Positions 48,469 through 61,831 of a stretch of 64,000 bases of DNA are shown here, piece after piece. The stretch lies in assembly GCF_036370855.1 (NCBI RefSeq), contig NC_088099.1, forward strand, positions 77,231,218-77,295,217. The letters run 5' to 3'. The notes beneath the pieces are model-generated. The model was not told the origin of the DNA. It searched no databases and saw only the letters and a program-made list of their open reading frames with translations. Positions within the stretch are counted from its first letter, which is position 1; the number at the start of each line of letters is the position of its first letter. The translations under genes were made by a program, and so were the position numbers. This DNA is from Dromaius novaehollandiae. Its lineage: Eukaryota > Chordata > Aves > Casuariiformes > Dromaiidae.

Positions 48469-51352
48469 TGTCCTAATAGCAGAAAGCTTATAAAATACAA
48501 AAATGTAAGAATACATATTATTAAGCACATTGGACTTAACCATTCTGCCCCTCCTCTCTTGCACACCTATGTATGCATAGCTAAAAGGCAGGCACAGACC
48601 TCAGCTTTGATCAGATGTATGGCATGTTTACACATGCTGTTTGTACATAAACATTTTAAATGATGTGCACTTGAGTTTTAAAAAGTCTCTTACCAGATGC
48701 CACAAGCCTCTAAGGGCTGCTTCAATATTTATGAAGAATGGTAAGCTCCTGGAAAAGTACCAGTTAAGTTGAAATACAGAGCCATAACCTTCTAACACAT
48801 GTGTGCTGGCCACACTCCAGTTATTTAGTGCAAGCAGAGCTGGAAAAGGGTAAATGTGTTATCTATTTATAATTGCTGATAACCTGGGAATGTATTACTT
48901 GTATAACAGAACTAGTGTAGTGACTTCAGGAAACAGGGAACTCTCTGCCGTCAGATGTTACTCTCTATCTCTAAAAAGTTCGCAGGGTCCTGAGGGTGGA
49001 ATTGTCATTATGGTGGTGAAATCCTCTCAGATGATTAGACTTCAGTGGAAGTAGATTGAGACCAATGCTGAACACTTCTCACAATCTTACTTTGAATTTT
49101 CAGGAGTGTGTTCGGAGTCTAAGGTTGGTTCTTACAACTGTCTATGTCACAATCTCCCTTCTTTTAAGAAATGCCCAGATGTTTAGCTCTTTTTGACTTT
49201 TCTCTGTATCTTGCAACAGCTGTCTCAGAAATGTTATTTTGTTGGTTAAGCAGGGCCTAATCCATGTGGGTCGTAGGTGGCTGCACCTGGTTCTGTTTTC
49301 TTAGTCTGTATTTTCCTGAACATAATGGATTAAAAGGCCTCATATAGACTTTTTTGTTCATTTTCTTGTATATGAGTCTGTGACAGGACTTGCATGGATT
49401 AAAAGCAAAATTAGTTTTAGGTTTGAAAACTATCAATTTTGTGCATGTGAGATAGAAGTGGAAGCTCAGAGATGGATGGTACTTTATTTTTACTCTGCTA
49501 CAGTTATGTTTTGCTCTTTCATAGAAAGAGTGTGATAGAACCAAGTAGAGGCCTCACCACCTCCAATCAGGAAACAGCAATGTTTCTGAAAGTTATTCAT
49601 TATTACACCACTGAAAGGGTGTATGTATCCTCTCACTCAATTACTTAAAAAACATCAGTGTAACTCCATAAGGAATATTTGCAAATGGGAAAAGTAAAGT
49701 GAATTCAAAGAGTTTGGCTTTTGAAAACACATAGTCATTTATAGTAGATAATGCTAACCCTGACTTTCTGGAGACACTAGTAGCTGCCTGACTCATTTAT
49801 AACCTAACACAGCAAAGTACACTGTACATAAATCATTATTCAGTTTTAAAAGCTGTGTAATGAGGCTTTTAGTCACTTTTCCTCACTGCCAAAAGAGTTT
49901 TGGAATTACAGAAGGTATTTCATTTTATCAACCTTGAATATTTGGAATTACTGAAGCAAGTCTCCACAAAACTGTTACCTTAACTGTTAACTTAAAACAA
50001 TTGTATTATCTTAACTGTGCAGTTGAAGGGATCTTGAAATTTTCCCCACTATCAGAAGTTACTTTTATACATTAGGTGAAGATTGTGAAGATTTAAGTAT
50101 GATGAAGGTGGGAGTGATGCTTTCAATGGCTAAATAACTATTTATATTTCCTTCATAATGTGTTAAAAGTTTGTTGTTATGATGCACTCTTAAGATCATA
50201 ACAACCTGATCTTCATGCTTATGTATGTTGAGTTTATGACAAAATGCTTTCTGTGAAAGTTGAGCTGCAAAAAGAATTGATGATGACAGAATCATGCATC
50301 ATGAATATAATTCTTAAAAACACTTTATAGCGAAGCAGAAAAAATAACGAACAATTTTATTCACCTTTCAAATACCTGAATTTGTTTTTAAGCCTCAGCA
50401 AACAAAACTAAATTTAAACTGATGGAGTCACTTTTTCTGGAAAAAGTTTATCCTTTTAGGAAATCACAAATGTTCATGAAAGACTGAACTTTCAAGGCTG
50501 GATGTGGAATTTTGTCAGAGGAATTTTGTATCTTGTGAGAGTTTCAATAATATACCTGCTACATGACCCTCGTGGAAAGAAATTTTCTAATGTTCTATCC
50601 TTTAACTCTAGTTTTCTGAATTTCTTTTAATTTATTCTTTAATGTTTGCACTGCTAACTTGTATGCACATTCTGAAGAATATTTTTCCTTTGAAAACAGA
50701 TTATATAGAAATCTGCTAAATAATGATTCTGTTAAACCCAAGCTACAAGTTAATGCTGCTGTTTTAAATGAACATTTAAAAAGATACATGAAGTGATTTA
50801 AAAAAAACACTTAAAGATTTGAAATGTTTAAAATGATATTCATTGTTAGTTTTATCACAATAAACTGTATTTGGTAGTATAACAGTGAGGGTAACAGGAA
50901 TGCTGAATGAGAGAAAATTGGATGAGAAATAGTGTTTCCCTAAGACACCTCTCTTTTAAAATGCTTCTATCTACGAAAGATGATGAGCCAGCTTTCCAGG
51001 CAATTAAAAACTGGGTTGTCAAGAATATGGCATTGCATATGGATTTCTGCTAACTGTACTGTTAGTCCAGCCTTTAATCAGAACAAAACTGATCTAAGCT
51101 GTACCTGATAAATAGGTGTGTATAGAAAGTGAAAGCAGTTTCAACAACGGCTTTCAGCCCTGAAGCTGGTTATGTTAAGTTTTTGTTCTTTATAAAGATT
51201 CTACTCATAAACACGTTACATTTATTTGTTTGGGTCTTGTCTTCCTTATGCTGACAAGTAATAATATTGAGAGGGGGCAATTGAATAGATCTAGGTCCTT
51301 TAACAACCTTTATAGGTTATGTATTCTAATTGGTTGTTCTTTATTTTTTTGC

Positions 51353-51372
51353 GGGGGTGGGATGGGGTGGGG
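51353..51372 (+). other. Canonical G-quadruplex motif
   Basis: Four G tracts of 5, 3, 4 and 4 residues are separated by loops of 1, 2 and 1 nt (T, AT, T). This fits the strict G3+N1-7 rule with very short loops, which generally gives a very stable parallel fold. Six bases later a T22 run begins. Confidence 0.9.
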
Positions 51373-51378
51373 AATTAG

Positions 51379-51400
51379 TTTTTTTTTTTTTTTTTTTTTT
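51379..51400 (+). repeat. Poly-T run (T22)
   Basis: Twenty-two T residues directly downstream of the G-quadruplex motif. It is the fifth T run of 18 or more on this strand. Confidence 0.9.
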
Positions 51401-53424
51401 GTAATCAGCTTTTAGAGCTGTGGTACTCAAATCTAACTTCAGTATTCCAATTATGGCCTAGTCACTGCTGTCTAGACTGGAGTAATTATGTTGGTTGTTT
51501 TCCTGTAATAACTCTACTGATATGCCCCAAAATAGCACTGTCCTTTTTTTCTCAGATAGCCGATGTTGGCTGACTGTACAAATAATGGGCTATCATCCAT
51601 TACCATGTAGTCTGTTTTTTTGCCATGGAGGGAAACTGTGCACTAAAATTAAAAATTGTCTTGAAGGGAAAGAGAAGGCTGAAAAAATTTCTCAGCTGTC
51701 CTTGGAGAAACTCAAATCCACGCTCCATATATGAGGGTTCTTGGCCCTCGGGAGTTCTGTCTGCTTTCCTAATAGTCCCTCAGGGCAAAAGGGGTAAATG
51801 GGAGAACTGGGAGCTAATGAATTACAGGCAGAGGGCAAATTCGCCTTCCTGTGAAAACTGTGTTTTAACACCTTTTTGATAAATTTATTAGGCTGAATCT
51901 TACTGTATTATTTCTTGTTCTTATGTTTCATGATTATGTATCTTATTTGCTGAAGCACCAATATGGCACTTCCAGGCACAAAGAATTATGTATATCTGTT
52001 ACAAATTGGATTGATGTGATTGTAAGATTTGGTTCCGATACAGCACTGCCTGGTCTTGGATGTGTCTGGAGAAGACTCCAAAGAATCATTGGTTATTTGG
52101 TATGACAGGAAAAACTTCTGCAGTTGCCAGGCATACACAAGGTGATCCAGCAGGTTCAGTCTCCTCAGGTCTGTGATTAGGTCCTTTCACATCCTGAAAC
52201 CAACTTGAATAAACTTGTAAAAGTAACATATTCCATCCATAGTGTCAATGTATCTCAACACCTTCATGCTTCTTTTCTTTAATTTGGAAATCTACAACTC
52301 ACTCTTTAATGAACTAAAAATAATATTAACATTTTACAAAGCAAAAGGGCAGAAAAGCACAATTCACAAATTCAAATTTGTATTTTCAAATTGTTTGAGT
52401 CTTATTTTGTAAAGATCCATGCCTTATACCTGTAGTTTAGCTGGAAGCTATGTCAAAATGGATTATCTAGCTACTTTTTATCCTGTGTCCATGTGGAAAA
52501 ACTTGCTTTACTTCTTTACCAGAAGATTTTTGGATACTACTGGTGTGTTCAGATGTGTCACAGTACTGCTGAAATTGTATGATTTATTACTTATTCCCTT
52601 TCTTGAAAGCATGTCCGGTTCTTAGGAAAGTACTATATGAACATCCACAATTTTCCCTCAAATATTAGCAGCAATGATGAGAGGCCTTAGATATTGGGAA
52701 TGGTAAGGGTGGATTTTGCCTGGCTGTTTTGTACTGGAATAGAAGAGGGAGTTTGGCACAAGGATTTCTGCCACTAGATGCTTACACAAATACTAGACCT
52801 TATACCAGCTGTTGAGATCAGGGCAATGCCAGCCAACTAACCTCCTATGTCTTAGGGAGAAAAAATCTCTGAATTCCCCAAGGAATGGTATGACTGCACT
52901 GTCCCTATTGACAGCTATTGCACTAACCTCATCATCTGGCACAAAATCCTTCACAGGTGCATGTTTGGTTGTGAGAGATTTCTTACTTTTTTAAAATTAA
53001 TAAAGCTATAGGCCAAAATTATACATGTATATTGAATTGCTGTACTTGTTACAGCTAAAGAATGCACACAAAATCTTATGAGAGGAAGAAAGGCGCATGA
53101 TCAGCTTTGCATGTACGCTTCCCACACAGCAGAAAACCGCAAGTATGTGCATTTGATGAGCAGCTAAATGAAATGCTCTGTTGGAGACCATAGCAGCTTC
53201 ATGTAAGGTGCTCCACTTGACCAACCACTCAAGAACTTATGCTGCAAGTTCTGCTAGAAGGCCAAATTTATTTAAGACCTTCCAAGATATTTGGGACAGT
53301 AGTCCTACATACAAGGTGATGCCAGGGAATGGGGCTCTCATTGGATGCTGAGCACATAGGACATAAGCACATAGGCTACACATCTGAAGTTGACTGCTGA
53401 CTGGCAAGTGCATCAGGCTGGGTG

Positions 53425-53545
53425 ATAGGAGACCAGTGCTGTCTTCCTGATTCTGTTAATGATGTGCTAGTGTGTCCTGGTAAATCACTTTATTTTTCTG
53501 TGCTTCAATTTCCCTGTCAGTTCAAACAATGGATAATGCTATCCT
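53425..53545 (+). mobile_element. MIR-type SINE relic
   Basis: The stretch follows the order of the MIR core. GGAGACCAGTGCTGT corresponds to the 'aggagacctgggttct' type head. TGTGTCCTGGTAAATCACTT corresponds to 'tgtgaccttgggcaagtcac'. CTGTGCTTCAATTTCCC corresponds to 'ctgtgcctcagtttccc', and AAACAATGGATAATGCTA to 'aaaatggggataata'. This run of ordered matches is hard to get by chance. The comparison is from memory. The copy is heavily diverged, as expected for a SINE family active early in amniote evolution. The tRNA-like head is mostly lost. Confidence 0.75.
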
Positions 53546-56500
53546 GAGGAAAAACTGCCTAGAAGAACCAGGTAGCTCATCACAACAGTAAGGCCTGTGA
53601 TTTAGACATTACTACAGAAAGTACAATGAGTTTGTTAGAGAAAAAGAGTTCCTTGCCTCTAACACATTCATTCCCTTTCTGCTGAGCCTTTCTACAGTGG
53701 TTGATCATGGACCCCAACTACTCAGTTTTAAAGCAAAGCTGGGCTGAGTGGCCTGCAGTCACTCTTAGACGGCACAAAAAGAGTTGTGTTGGGCTTCAGC
53801 TGTTTAGCTCCAAAGCAATGACTGTGAAGTCCTGCAGATATCCATTCTGAAACTAGTCAACATCAAAATGAAACAGCAAAGGACATTTATGGCTAGAACT
53901 ATGCAGGTAAGCTGTTGAAACAATAAGCTGATGGATAACAATCCACATCAAGCATATACATTTACTTTCTCTCTCCACATATAATCTATCTGTATAAAGA
54001 AAGAAGATAATATGCTTGATGAATATTGAGCTATTTGTCCCAGTGTAAGTACCCATTTGGGACTGAAGCTTTACTGTAATCAGATACAAGCACATGTGAG
54101 ATTGAAGTTTGCTTGATGAAATTTGTGAAAGGAGAATTTGATCATTCAGGTGACTGCAGAAAATGAACTATCTACAATGCCTCCTGAAAGAGGAGGAAGG
54201 ATTATGTACAGTGGTGGTAATGAAGAGATCAAAGAGGGAAAGATCTAAAAATATGGCAAAAAGGGAACAGAATTCACAGAGGCAGAGGTAGATACAATGC
54301 AATCATATTTTGCAGGAACATTTTTTATTATCATAGAACCAGAAAAAATATCAGACAATACTATTTAAGCATATTCTTATTGTTGGGAGTTGTGTAAATC
54401 TAATACTAGATTGTTTTTTGTAAAATTGGCAATGCTCTAAGGAGAGAACTGAAGTTTATCTCTCATGGCGAGGAGCCCCAAGGATTGGAAGGCAGAAAGG
54501 GAGGATGTGAGAGAGGAAAGACATTCTAAAGTATATAACCAAGCAAAGAAAGAAATAATAAAGAAGGGAGAGAAGAGAAAGAAAAGCAAGGATTATTATT
54601 GCACATACATTCTATAGTAACAAATTGGTGATAGCATAATGCCAGCATGCTAAGTTATATGTATACCTGTGTTTATATATGTATTAAGGTATATGAAATT
54701 AACTCATGTAGATGTGCTCCTCCCTCTTGTGTCCAAAACTGAACTTAATCCAAAACAATAACATAGCTATTATGGATAGCCCTGAGAATGACAACTGTTA
54801 GAGGTGCTGACAAATGACTAGGTCACTGATGAGGCCCCAGCCTGATGTTAAGATAACCGAACAGAAATTCCTGGACATGATATGATGAAGTAAGAAGCTG
54901 ACAAAAGTTACAGATAGTGCTGTCAGGAATGGCAGAATTTCACAGATAGGAGTTATGTGAGAAACAACCTAATTTCACAGAAAAGTATGTGGAGTTTTGG
55001 GGACCTTTTGGGCAGTAGAATCTCTCAAGGCCAACAACACCTAGGTAACCCTATTGGTAATACCTTGGTAATCGCCTAGGTAACTGTATCAGGGTGTTAA
55101 AGTAGCAACACTGGGACCCATGGGAAAAAGTAATTAGAGGTGGGTTTATTTGGGAGAGAGTGAGGATGATAAAGCAGAAGAGAGTGAGAGGGGAAAAAAG
55201 GGAATATAATGGGTAGGAAATCATGTGATTAGTGCTGTCTGGGGGTTCTTGTTGGGCAGTCTTGTGATTGATCACCATGGCCTAAATCATGATAATAAAC
55301 CAAACCTGTTGTTCTGACCATACCATGTGCATCAAACCTGCTTCCATGGTCTGGAGGACCAGGGGAAGCAGGGTGATTTCTTTAGCTAGCCAGGGAGCAC
55401 TGCGGACAGACTGGGTATCCTGGTATCACAGTGCCTGTTCCAGGCCTGATGGCATCGGCATCCTCATGATGACCTCCTAATAGCAACAAAAGGTGCTAGA
55501 GGAAAGCTCATGAATCAAACCCACTACAGGCTCTGGAATCTGCTCTTCCCTGAGGTCTGTGGGATGAACTTCAGAAGCTTTTGAAGTGGTGGGAAGGACC
55601 TCTGATATCTATCTGTACATCAGTTTGGCTAAACATAACCCCCCTAAACCTGACAAGTGGCACATTATGCTGGTCATCATTAATGTGGCACATACCATCT
55701 CTGGAAAGCACTTCTTGATGAAAAGACCCCTAGACATATTTCTGGAGAATTGTGCTCAGATAAACCTATAGCTGTCCCAGTAACATTCTAGCAGATACCA
55801 AACAGCTAAACCAAAGCTGCAGAGCACAATGGATAGAGCAAAATAGGGGGACCTGACAATGTAAACTAGCTCCATGATTCTTGTCTGGCTGCCCCTGACT
55901 GAATTCTGACTTGGTGCTGGGACAGGAGTTAGCTAGACACAATCTCTTTCCCATTTCTCCCACTGGGAGGAAACATGGAAAGAAAAGAAGAGGAAAAAGA
56001 GAAACTGCAGCACTTTCCTGTAGGTGTCCATGTCTGGACAATCAAGGACCAGGTCTGTGGTGTACATGATGAAGCAGGCCAGGGAACAATCCCAACATTT
56101 TAGATCTTGTGACATGAACTCCTAATTAGCAGAGAAAAAAGAAACATGCTTTGAAGCTTTATTTGCATCCTGTAGTGACCAGAGTCCCTCTGAGTACAAA
56201 TGGGAGGCAGAATTGTGGGGACAAGCTCCGGGAATTGCACTGTGAAGTGGAGTGCTTTGAAGTGGATCCCCTCTGTATTGGCCTCAGAGAAAACTTCAGT
56301 GCTGACAGGAATTTGGTGGTGGGTAACGTTTAAGATTACATTTTCTTATTTTAAGACCTTCTTTTGTCACTGTGTTCCTAGGTTTGTAACAGAGAAAACA
56401 ACCCTTGCATTGCTAGAATGAACCTGTTGTTTTCCTCTTTAATGTGGTCTAGTGTTAAGAGGGGTATCAGGAAGCCACAGTAGGCATGGAAAGAGTGGGT

Positions 56501-59500
56501 GCAAACAAAACCTTTAGGAGTCTCCTAGCCAGGCAAGTTTAGTGACCGCTGTGTTGTTCTGCCAACAAGCTGTGAGGAGCAGTTTGAGGGCCAGTGTCAC
56601 AACACAGGAGGTGGTCAGGCAAGGGACGAGTAATAGCGAGGCAGCCCCTAACTTTGGGACACTCTAGATTATCACCCACAACCATGAGTAAGAGCGTTGC
56701 TCTTTTGATTTTTGTTATATGAGTTAAAAAAAAAACTTTCAGAATTTAAAGAAAATACACTTAAAATGTGCATGGCTTTTTCATCCTTCATAATCTCCTA
56801 CCCAGAATAAGAATCTGAGGGCTGCATCATGGCCTAATTTTTCTAAAATAGACACTAATAAAGATTTTTAGGATGTATGCAAAAGATTAGGCATTGTATG
56901 ATTGCTTCTAGCTTCAAAAAATCCAGCTGTTATGAACTGTTCTAGATACTTCTCCATTCTTTCCAGTATTTAGCCTAAGCTCATAGGTTAATAACCGTAA
57001 AGTGATGTGACCACGTATTTTGGATGAGGAGGTGTGTATAAATATGCACTTGATACCTACAGCTGACCTATGCATCTGTCCAGATGAGACTTTTGAAGTT
57101 TGAGTTGTATTTTTTCTTTTTTCTCCTGTGGCAAATTCTGATGTGCTGTATAGCTAACAGCTATACATTAACTTGCACCTTGAAAATATACCTGCAAACA
57201 AGGCATGTTTTATCTGCCTGGAAATGATGGTACAGAAGGGGTGCAGCTGGCTGGAACTCCAGTTTGTCACTTGGTGACATGCTGTCCCAATAAAACTAAC
57301 TACCCCTTTGGAAGAAAGCTAAATTGCAGTTGTAGCAAGTAAGAAAAAGTGACAAAGCAATTGCCATTGGGATCGCAAAGAGTTATACTGCCAGAGACAT
57401 CACTGCTGTGGCTTACTCTAAAACAGACAGTGTAACAGGATTGCAGAGTATGAGGTGGATCACTTGAAAATTTGCATTTCTCCTTTGTGGAGGAACCACA
57501 ATGATTTTTTTCCCATCAAGTGACCTGGTTTGCAGTTGCTGAGGGATTTGTAAGTGTTATTTGCAGCCAGGTACTTACAACCTTGTTGGCCAAAAGAAAT
57601 TTTTTTCAAGACTTGGCAGGTAGCTCCAGACTACTTGCCCACACCCACATTGAATATGTTAGCAGGTATACCTAGCTATGTGGAAAATTTATAAATTTTC
57701 ACCATCCAAAATTATCTTAATTCTGGTAAAAATGTGTTGAACTTTAATTTTTAAAATTGTTTAATGTGACTTTCAATTTGTAATCATTTTTAACAAAGTT
57801 CATGCTTTTTTCCATCTTATTTTAAATATTTTAAAATCAATTATAGAACTGTTCACAATTTTATTGAGTTAAAAAAATCTGACAGTTGTGGGGAAGAATT
57901 CTCTCCCTCCTATCTTTTATTCTATCACTGTTGTGACAGACTGTAATGGTTTGTAGGATGGTGGGAAGGAATTCTGAGGAGTAGTGAACTCAAGAATATT
58001 GTGTTTATCCTCTTTGAGCTCTCCAACAATATCGCAGCAGACTGATGTCAGATTGCTTCTTGAGACTGAATGTTTTCTCTTTTGGAGATCAAATGATGCG
58101 TAAGGCTCCATAGTGATTCTGTGCAGGAATATTGCAATGGACTATTGGAATATTGCAGTGACAAGAATCAAAGAGTAGGAGGTCCTTTGTTTCTTAGGAC
58201 TTGTGCCTTGCTTTCATTTATACTGGAAAGACTCCAAAGATTTATATAAAAGCATACGTATCTAGCTGTAATAGTGCTTTCATATCAGCTGTCTTTTAGT
58301 AGGTCTGACTAAAATTTGCTCATTGATCAGAGCCTTGCTATTTCTTTGTTATATAGGATAAAGAACCTGCAGAATCCTGGGAAAACACCTCAACCAGTGA
58401 AATTCTTCTGCTTCTACCATGAAATAGTCATGATGTCCTGGGGAAGAGTAGATTTTGTGGGGAGTAGGGCGAGGTACAAGCCAGTTTACTCCTTGCCATT
58501 TGAGAGGAATCCATTGATCAAGAGATGGGAACTGGCCACAGAATTTCTGGTGCTTGGCCTTTGGAGTCTAGCTTTCGTAGATTTAACTATGGAGGTTCAA
58601 GGGCATGGCTGGTCTCCTGTGCCATTTGCCATGGGTTATTGCTCTTGTTACAAAGGTAGCGGAGCAGGATTCATGCCTGTGCATTGACTGCCCCACTCCA
58701 TTGCCTGGCATTTTAGTATAAACCCACCTTCTGCAGCAGTTTAGAGTAATGTACTACATAATGGACTGATGGGCAGACCCACATTCTCTTCCACTGCCCA
58801 TGCTCTCAAAGTAGTAATCTCTGACAAGGAGGTGCAGAAAAGTGGTGTGCAAGTATATCACTTTGCTGCAGTGATATTTTGAACTGTCCTAGATATATCT
58901 TCCAGAATTCGTCTGTCAGACTTGGTACTACATTGATCTTTGGTTTTCTCAGCTCTCATCCACTTGCCTCACAGGAGGTAAAATCAGGGGATCGACTAGT
59001 AGTCAGTGGTAGCCAGCTGTAGACCATCTGTGCCTTCTGCACCATTGGAAGTCTTTATATTATGGATAACCTGAGATAGATACAGGGTATTCTTAAACAT
59101 CCCTACCCCACTTGTATAATCACCTGAGAAACTTGTGCCCAAATTTGGTTGATAGTATGAAATTATTTTGCGCTTCTGGATATGTATGCTGTTGTATCAT
59201 AAATACTTTTCTGCCCATGTGCATCCATATTTGTAGGTGAGACCTCTGTCATATCCCTTACTGATCAAGGATATTAGTTAGCTGCTAAATTATAATGGTT
59301 AGTGACTGAAGTAGAAACTATTTGTATTGGTGGGGTCTCTGAAGCTTAGACAGACTTTTTTGGCCAGTCTTGTCTTGGAACAGAAGGTATATGGTAGAAT
59401 AAAATTATCAAAAGTAGAAAAATGTGGCACAGAAATGGGAAAACACAGAAAGTTCTCAAGAAGAGGTAAAACAGGTGAGGTCCTGTAATGGGGAGACTGG

Positions 59501-60587
59501 GTTCGATGCAGAGTCACTTCAGCTCAGAAGAGATAAGGTGGGCTTAAAGTACCCTGTGTTTCAGAGGAAAGGTGTGATCTGATCAGAGGTTCCCTGTATC
59601 ACTCCAAAAGATTTGAACAGAGTTCAAAGGAAGGCTTAAAGGATGATGAAATGGAAGAAGACGTTTGTACAGATCCATGTATTTATTGTGATATGAAGTA
59701 AATAGCAGTGGAGTCTTTGTGAACTTTCTCTATAGTCTGACTTTTATTTTTGATTTACTTAGCTCTATCACATACTTATAGAGGGCTAAAAGGTATAACG
59801 GGTTTGCACTCCGAGGGGTAAGTTCTGGGAGATAATGTATTTCAACCCAGAGACAACCTGAGGGATCAGCATTAAATCTTTGGGGAACAAAAAATTGATT
59901 ACAACTTTTGGGTGCCAAGCAGAGGATCTAAAACCTACATCTTACAAGTGTGTGTGTAGATCATTTTCAGAATCTGGAGGTCTGATTTTGTAGGTAGGTT
60001 CCTGACTAGATTTTTGATACTTTCTTATTTGGCTATGCCCATCTTATATCAATAAAGTCTAGCTCTTTTCATTGTCCTCCTTTGAAAAATTTGACCAGTT
60101 TGTTATAATTATTGGACTACTTACAGTTTGGTACTGTTCTATTTTGCAGACTAAAATACCTGTTATAATACCTGTTTGATACTATTAGCACTTCATGTTT
60201 ATTTCTTGTGGCTTTCTTTCCAACATCTTACCTTTTGTGGCAAGGACGCAGGATTTTTCCTAGGATATCTGCCTCTGAAGAGAGCAACTGCTGAAACAGC
60301 ATCTCTGTAAGTCTACTGTAGCAGACCAGTGATCCAGAAGAGAAATCAGAGCTAGGGAAAAGACTTACAGATGGCAGAGGCCTGAAAGGCTGCTGACCAA
60401 ATGCCAAAGCGTGGCAGGATAGTGTATGGATGTACTTTGCATAGTTCCATATTCTCCTGTGCAAAGTGAAAGTAAAGTACGGCCAATATAGAAGTTGCTC
60501 TGCAATGTGTTTCTAATTTATTCCAGATGTCTCCTGGTTTGAAGGTTAAATTGTGAACCGAAGTGCTACAGTCTGCAAGATCTGCTC

Positions 60588-60600
60588 TGTGTATGCGTGC

Positions 60601-60639
<39 letters not shown>
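60588..60639 (+). repeat. (TG)n microsatellite with CG-containing head
   Basis: Fifty-two bases of unbroken purine-pyrimidine alternation. It starts TGTGTATGCGTGCGTGCG and continues as pure TG units. It is a polymorphic-type dinucleotide repeat and a Z-DNA candidate. Confidence 0.95.
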
Positions 60640-60641
<2 letters not shown>

Positions 60642-61796
60642 CTACTGGGAAAACCTGGGACAGAGGGAATTCTGTACTGGCCATACAGAGAAGAACAGCT
60701 TGGATTCTGGTTTCCCTCTCACAGAGCATCCAGAGGAACCTGTGACAGTGAATGCTAACCCTGTAAATGCCTCAACCCTCTCTGACAACACTGAGGGGTC
60801 TTAAAGACTGCTAGTCCTGCCAGTTGGTTCCTGCAGGTATGCCCATGCACCCCTCAATCTGAACCAACACTTTCCAGGAACGTCCAGCCTTTAGCGTGGA
60901 TTCTTGGGACCTCAGTGCTGCTCCATTTCCCAGAAACAGCACATGGCAGACACTCTTTGTTGAGTAGTTAGCTGTATGGACAACTCATGTTCGTGGGAGC
61001 ATAAAATTGCAAGGAAAAAACCCACTGATACAAAAGCAGCAGGCTGGTGAATGCTAAGCAAAGAGAGCTTGCCTAGGGCTGCAGATCTGCCTTCAGTTGT
61101 ATAAGGAAAAAAGTAAATTGTAGCCTTGCCTTGGTGAAATGGATGACTGCATGAGCAATAAGGTTTAATCACAAAGTCACTAGAAACAACCTGAAATGAG
61201 ATGGAATTACTTAGCTAGAATTTGTTCTAAAGTGATTAAGGATTGAAGTAGCAAGGATGTGACATACCATCAGTATGGAGTAAGTCTTTCTGTATCTTTC
61301 CTTCCTAAACAGCTTTGTTCCAAACCATTACAACAAAGGTGCTGCATTCATACAGGCACAAAGTTTCTTGAAAATTTCAGTCACACGCACAGTGGAGAAA
61401 TGGAGGCCATCACAAGTACTTCATTAGAGAACCCTATTTTGTGTTTGAAGTCTGAGTGAGATTTTAAAATACATCTAAGTGAATTACTGCATGGTGACTG
61501 GAGACAGTAATTCATTGAAAATTCAGCAGTTACCTACAACAAAAAGCAATAATGGTTAGGTCTTTCTGTAGGGTTTTGGAACTATCCTCACTTTCCATAT
61601 TGCAGCCATTGACTGTATCAGATTTCAGTCAACTAAGCTGCTACTTTTAGCCTACCAGAAAAAGAACTGCCTTGGGGCAGGTGAAGTAACTTTTCTGAAT
61701 AGTTTGTCTTTTAAGTTTATATACTGTTCAGGAAATGGATAGATTAGCTCTAAGTATTTGACAGATGTGCTAGTATTTTAGCTGAATTGGCTCTTT

Positions 61797-61831
61797 TTCA
61801 TTCATTCATTCATTCATTCATTCGTTCATTC
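61797..61831 (+). repeat. (TTCA)n microsatellite
   Basis: Roughly eight TTCA units with one TTCG variant. It joins the following purine-rich array without a spacer. Confidence 0.92.

Larger units (their letters stand above)
48469..53424. other. Anonymous AT-rich block
   Basis: No exon was recognised in about 5 kb. The notable item is the G-quadruplex motif followed by T22 at 51353-51400. Small ORFs of 60-95 codons on both strands look like chance. Confidence 0.55.

Noticed and set aside
54770..56700. Possible LTR or endogenous retroviral remnant
   Set aside because: An AATAAA-like word (ATAATAAACC near 55293) and short frames are present, but I found no paired long terminal repeats, no primer-binding site and no gag, protease or polymerase motif. 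There is not enough to call it.
60352..60729. 125-codon minus frame with a His-Thr repeat
   Set aside because: The repeat is the (TG)n microsatellite read on the other strand, and nothing on either side resembles a protein.
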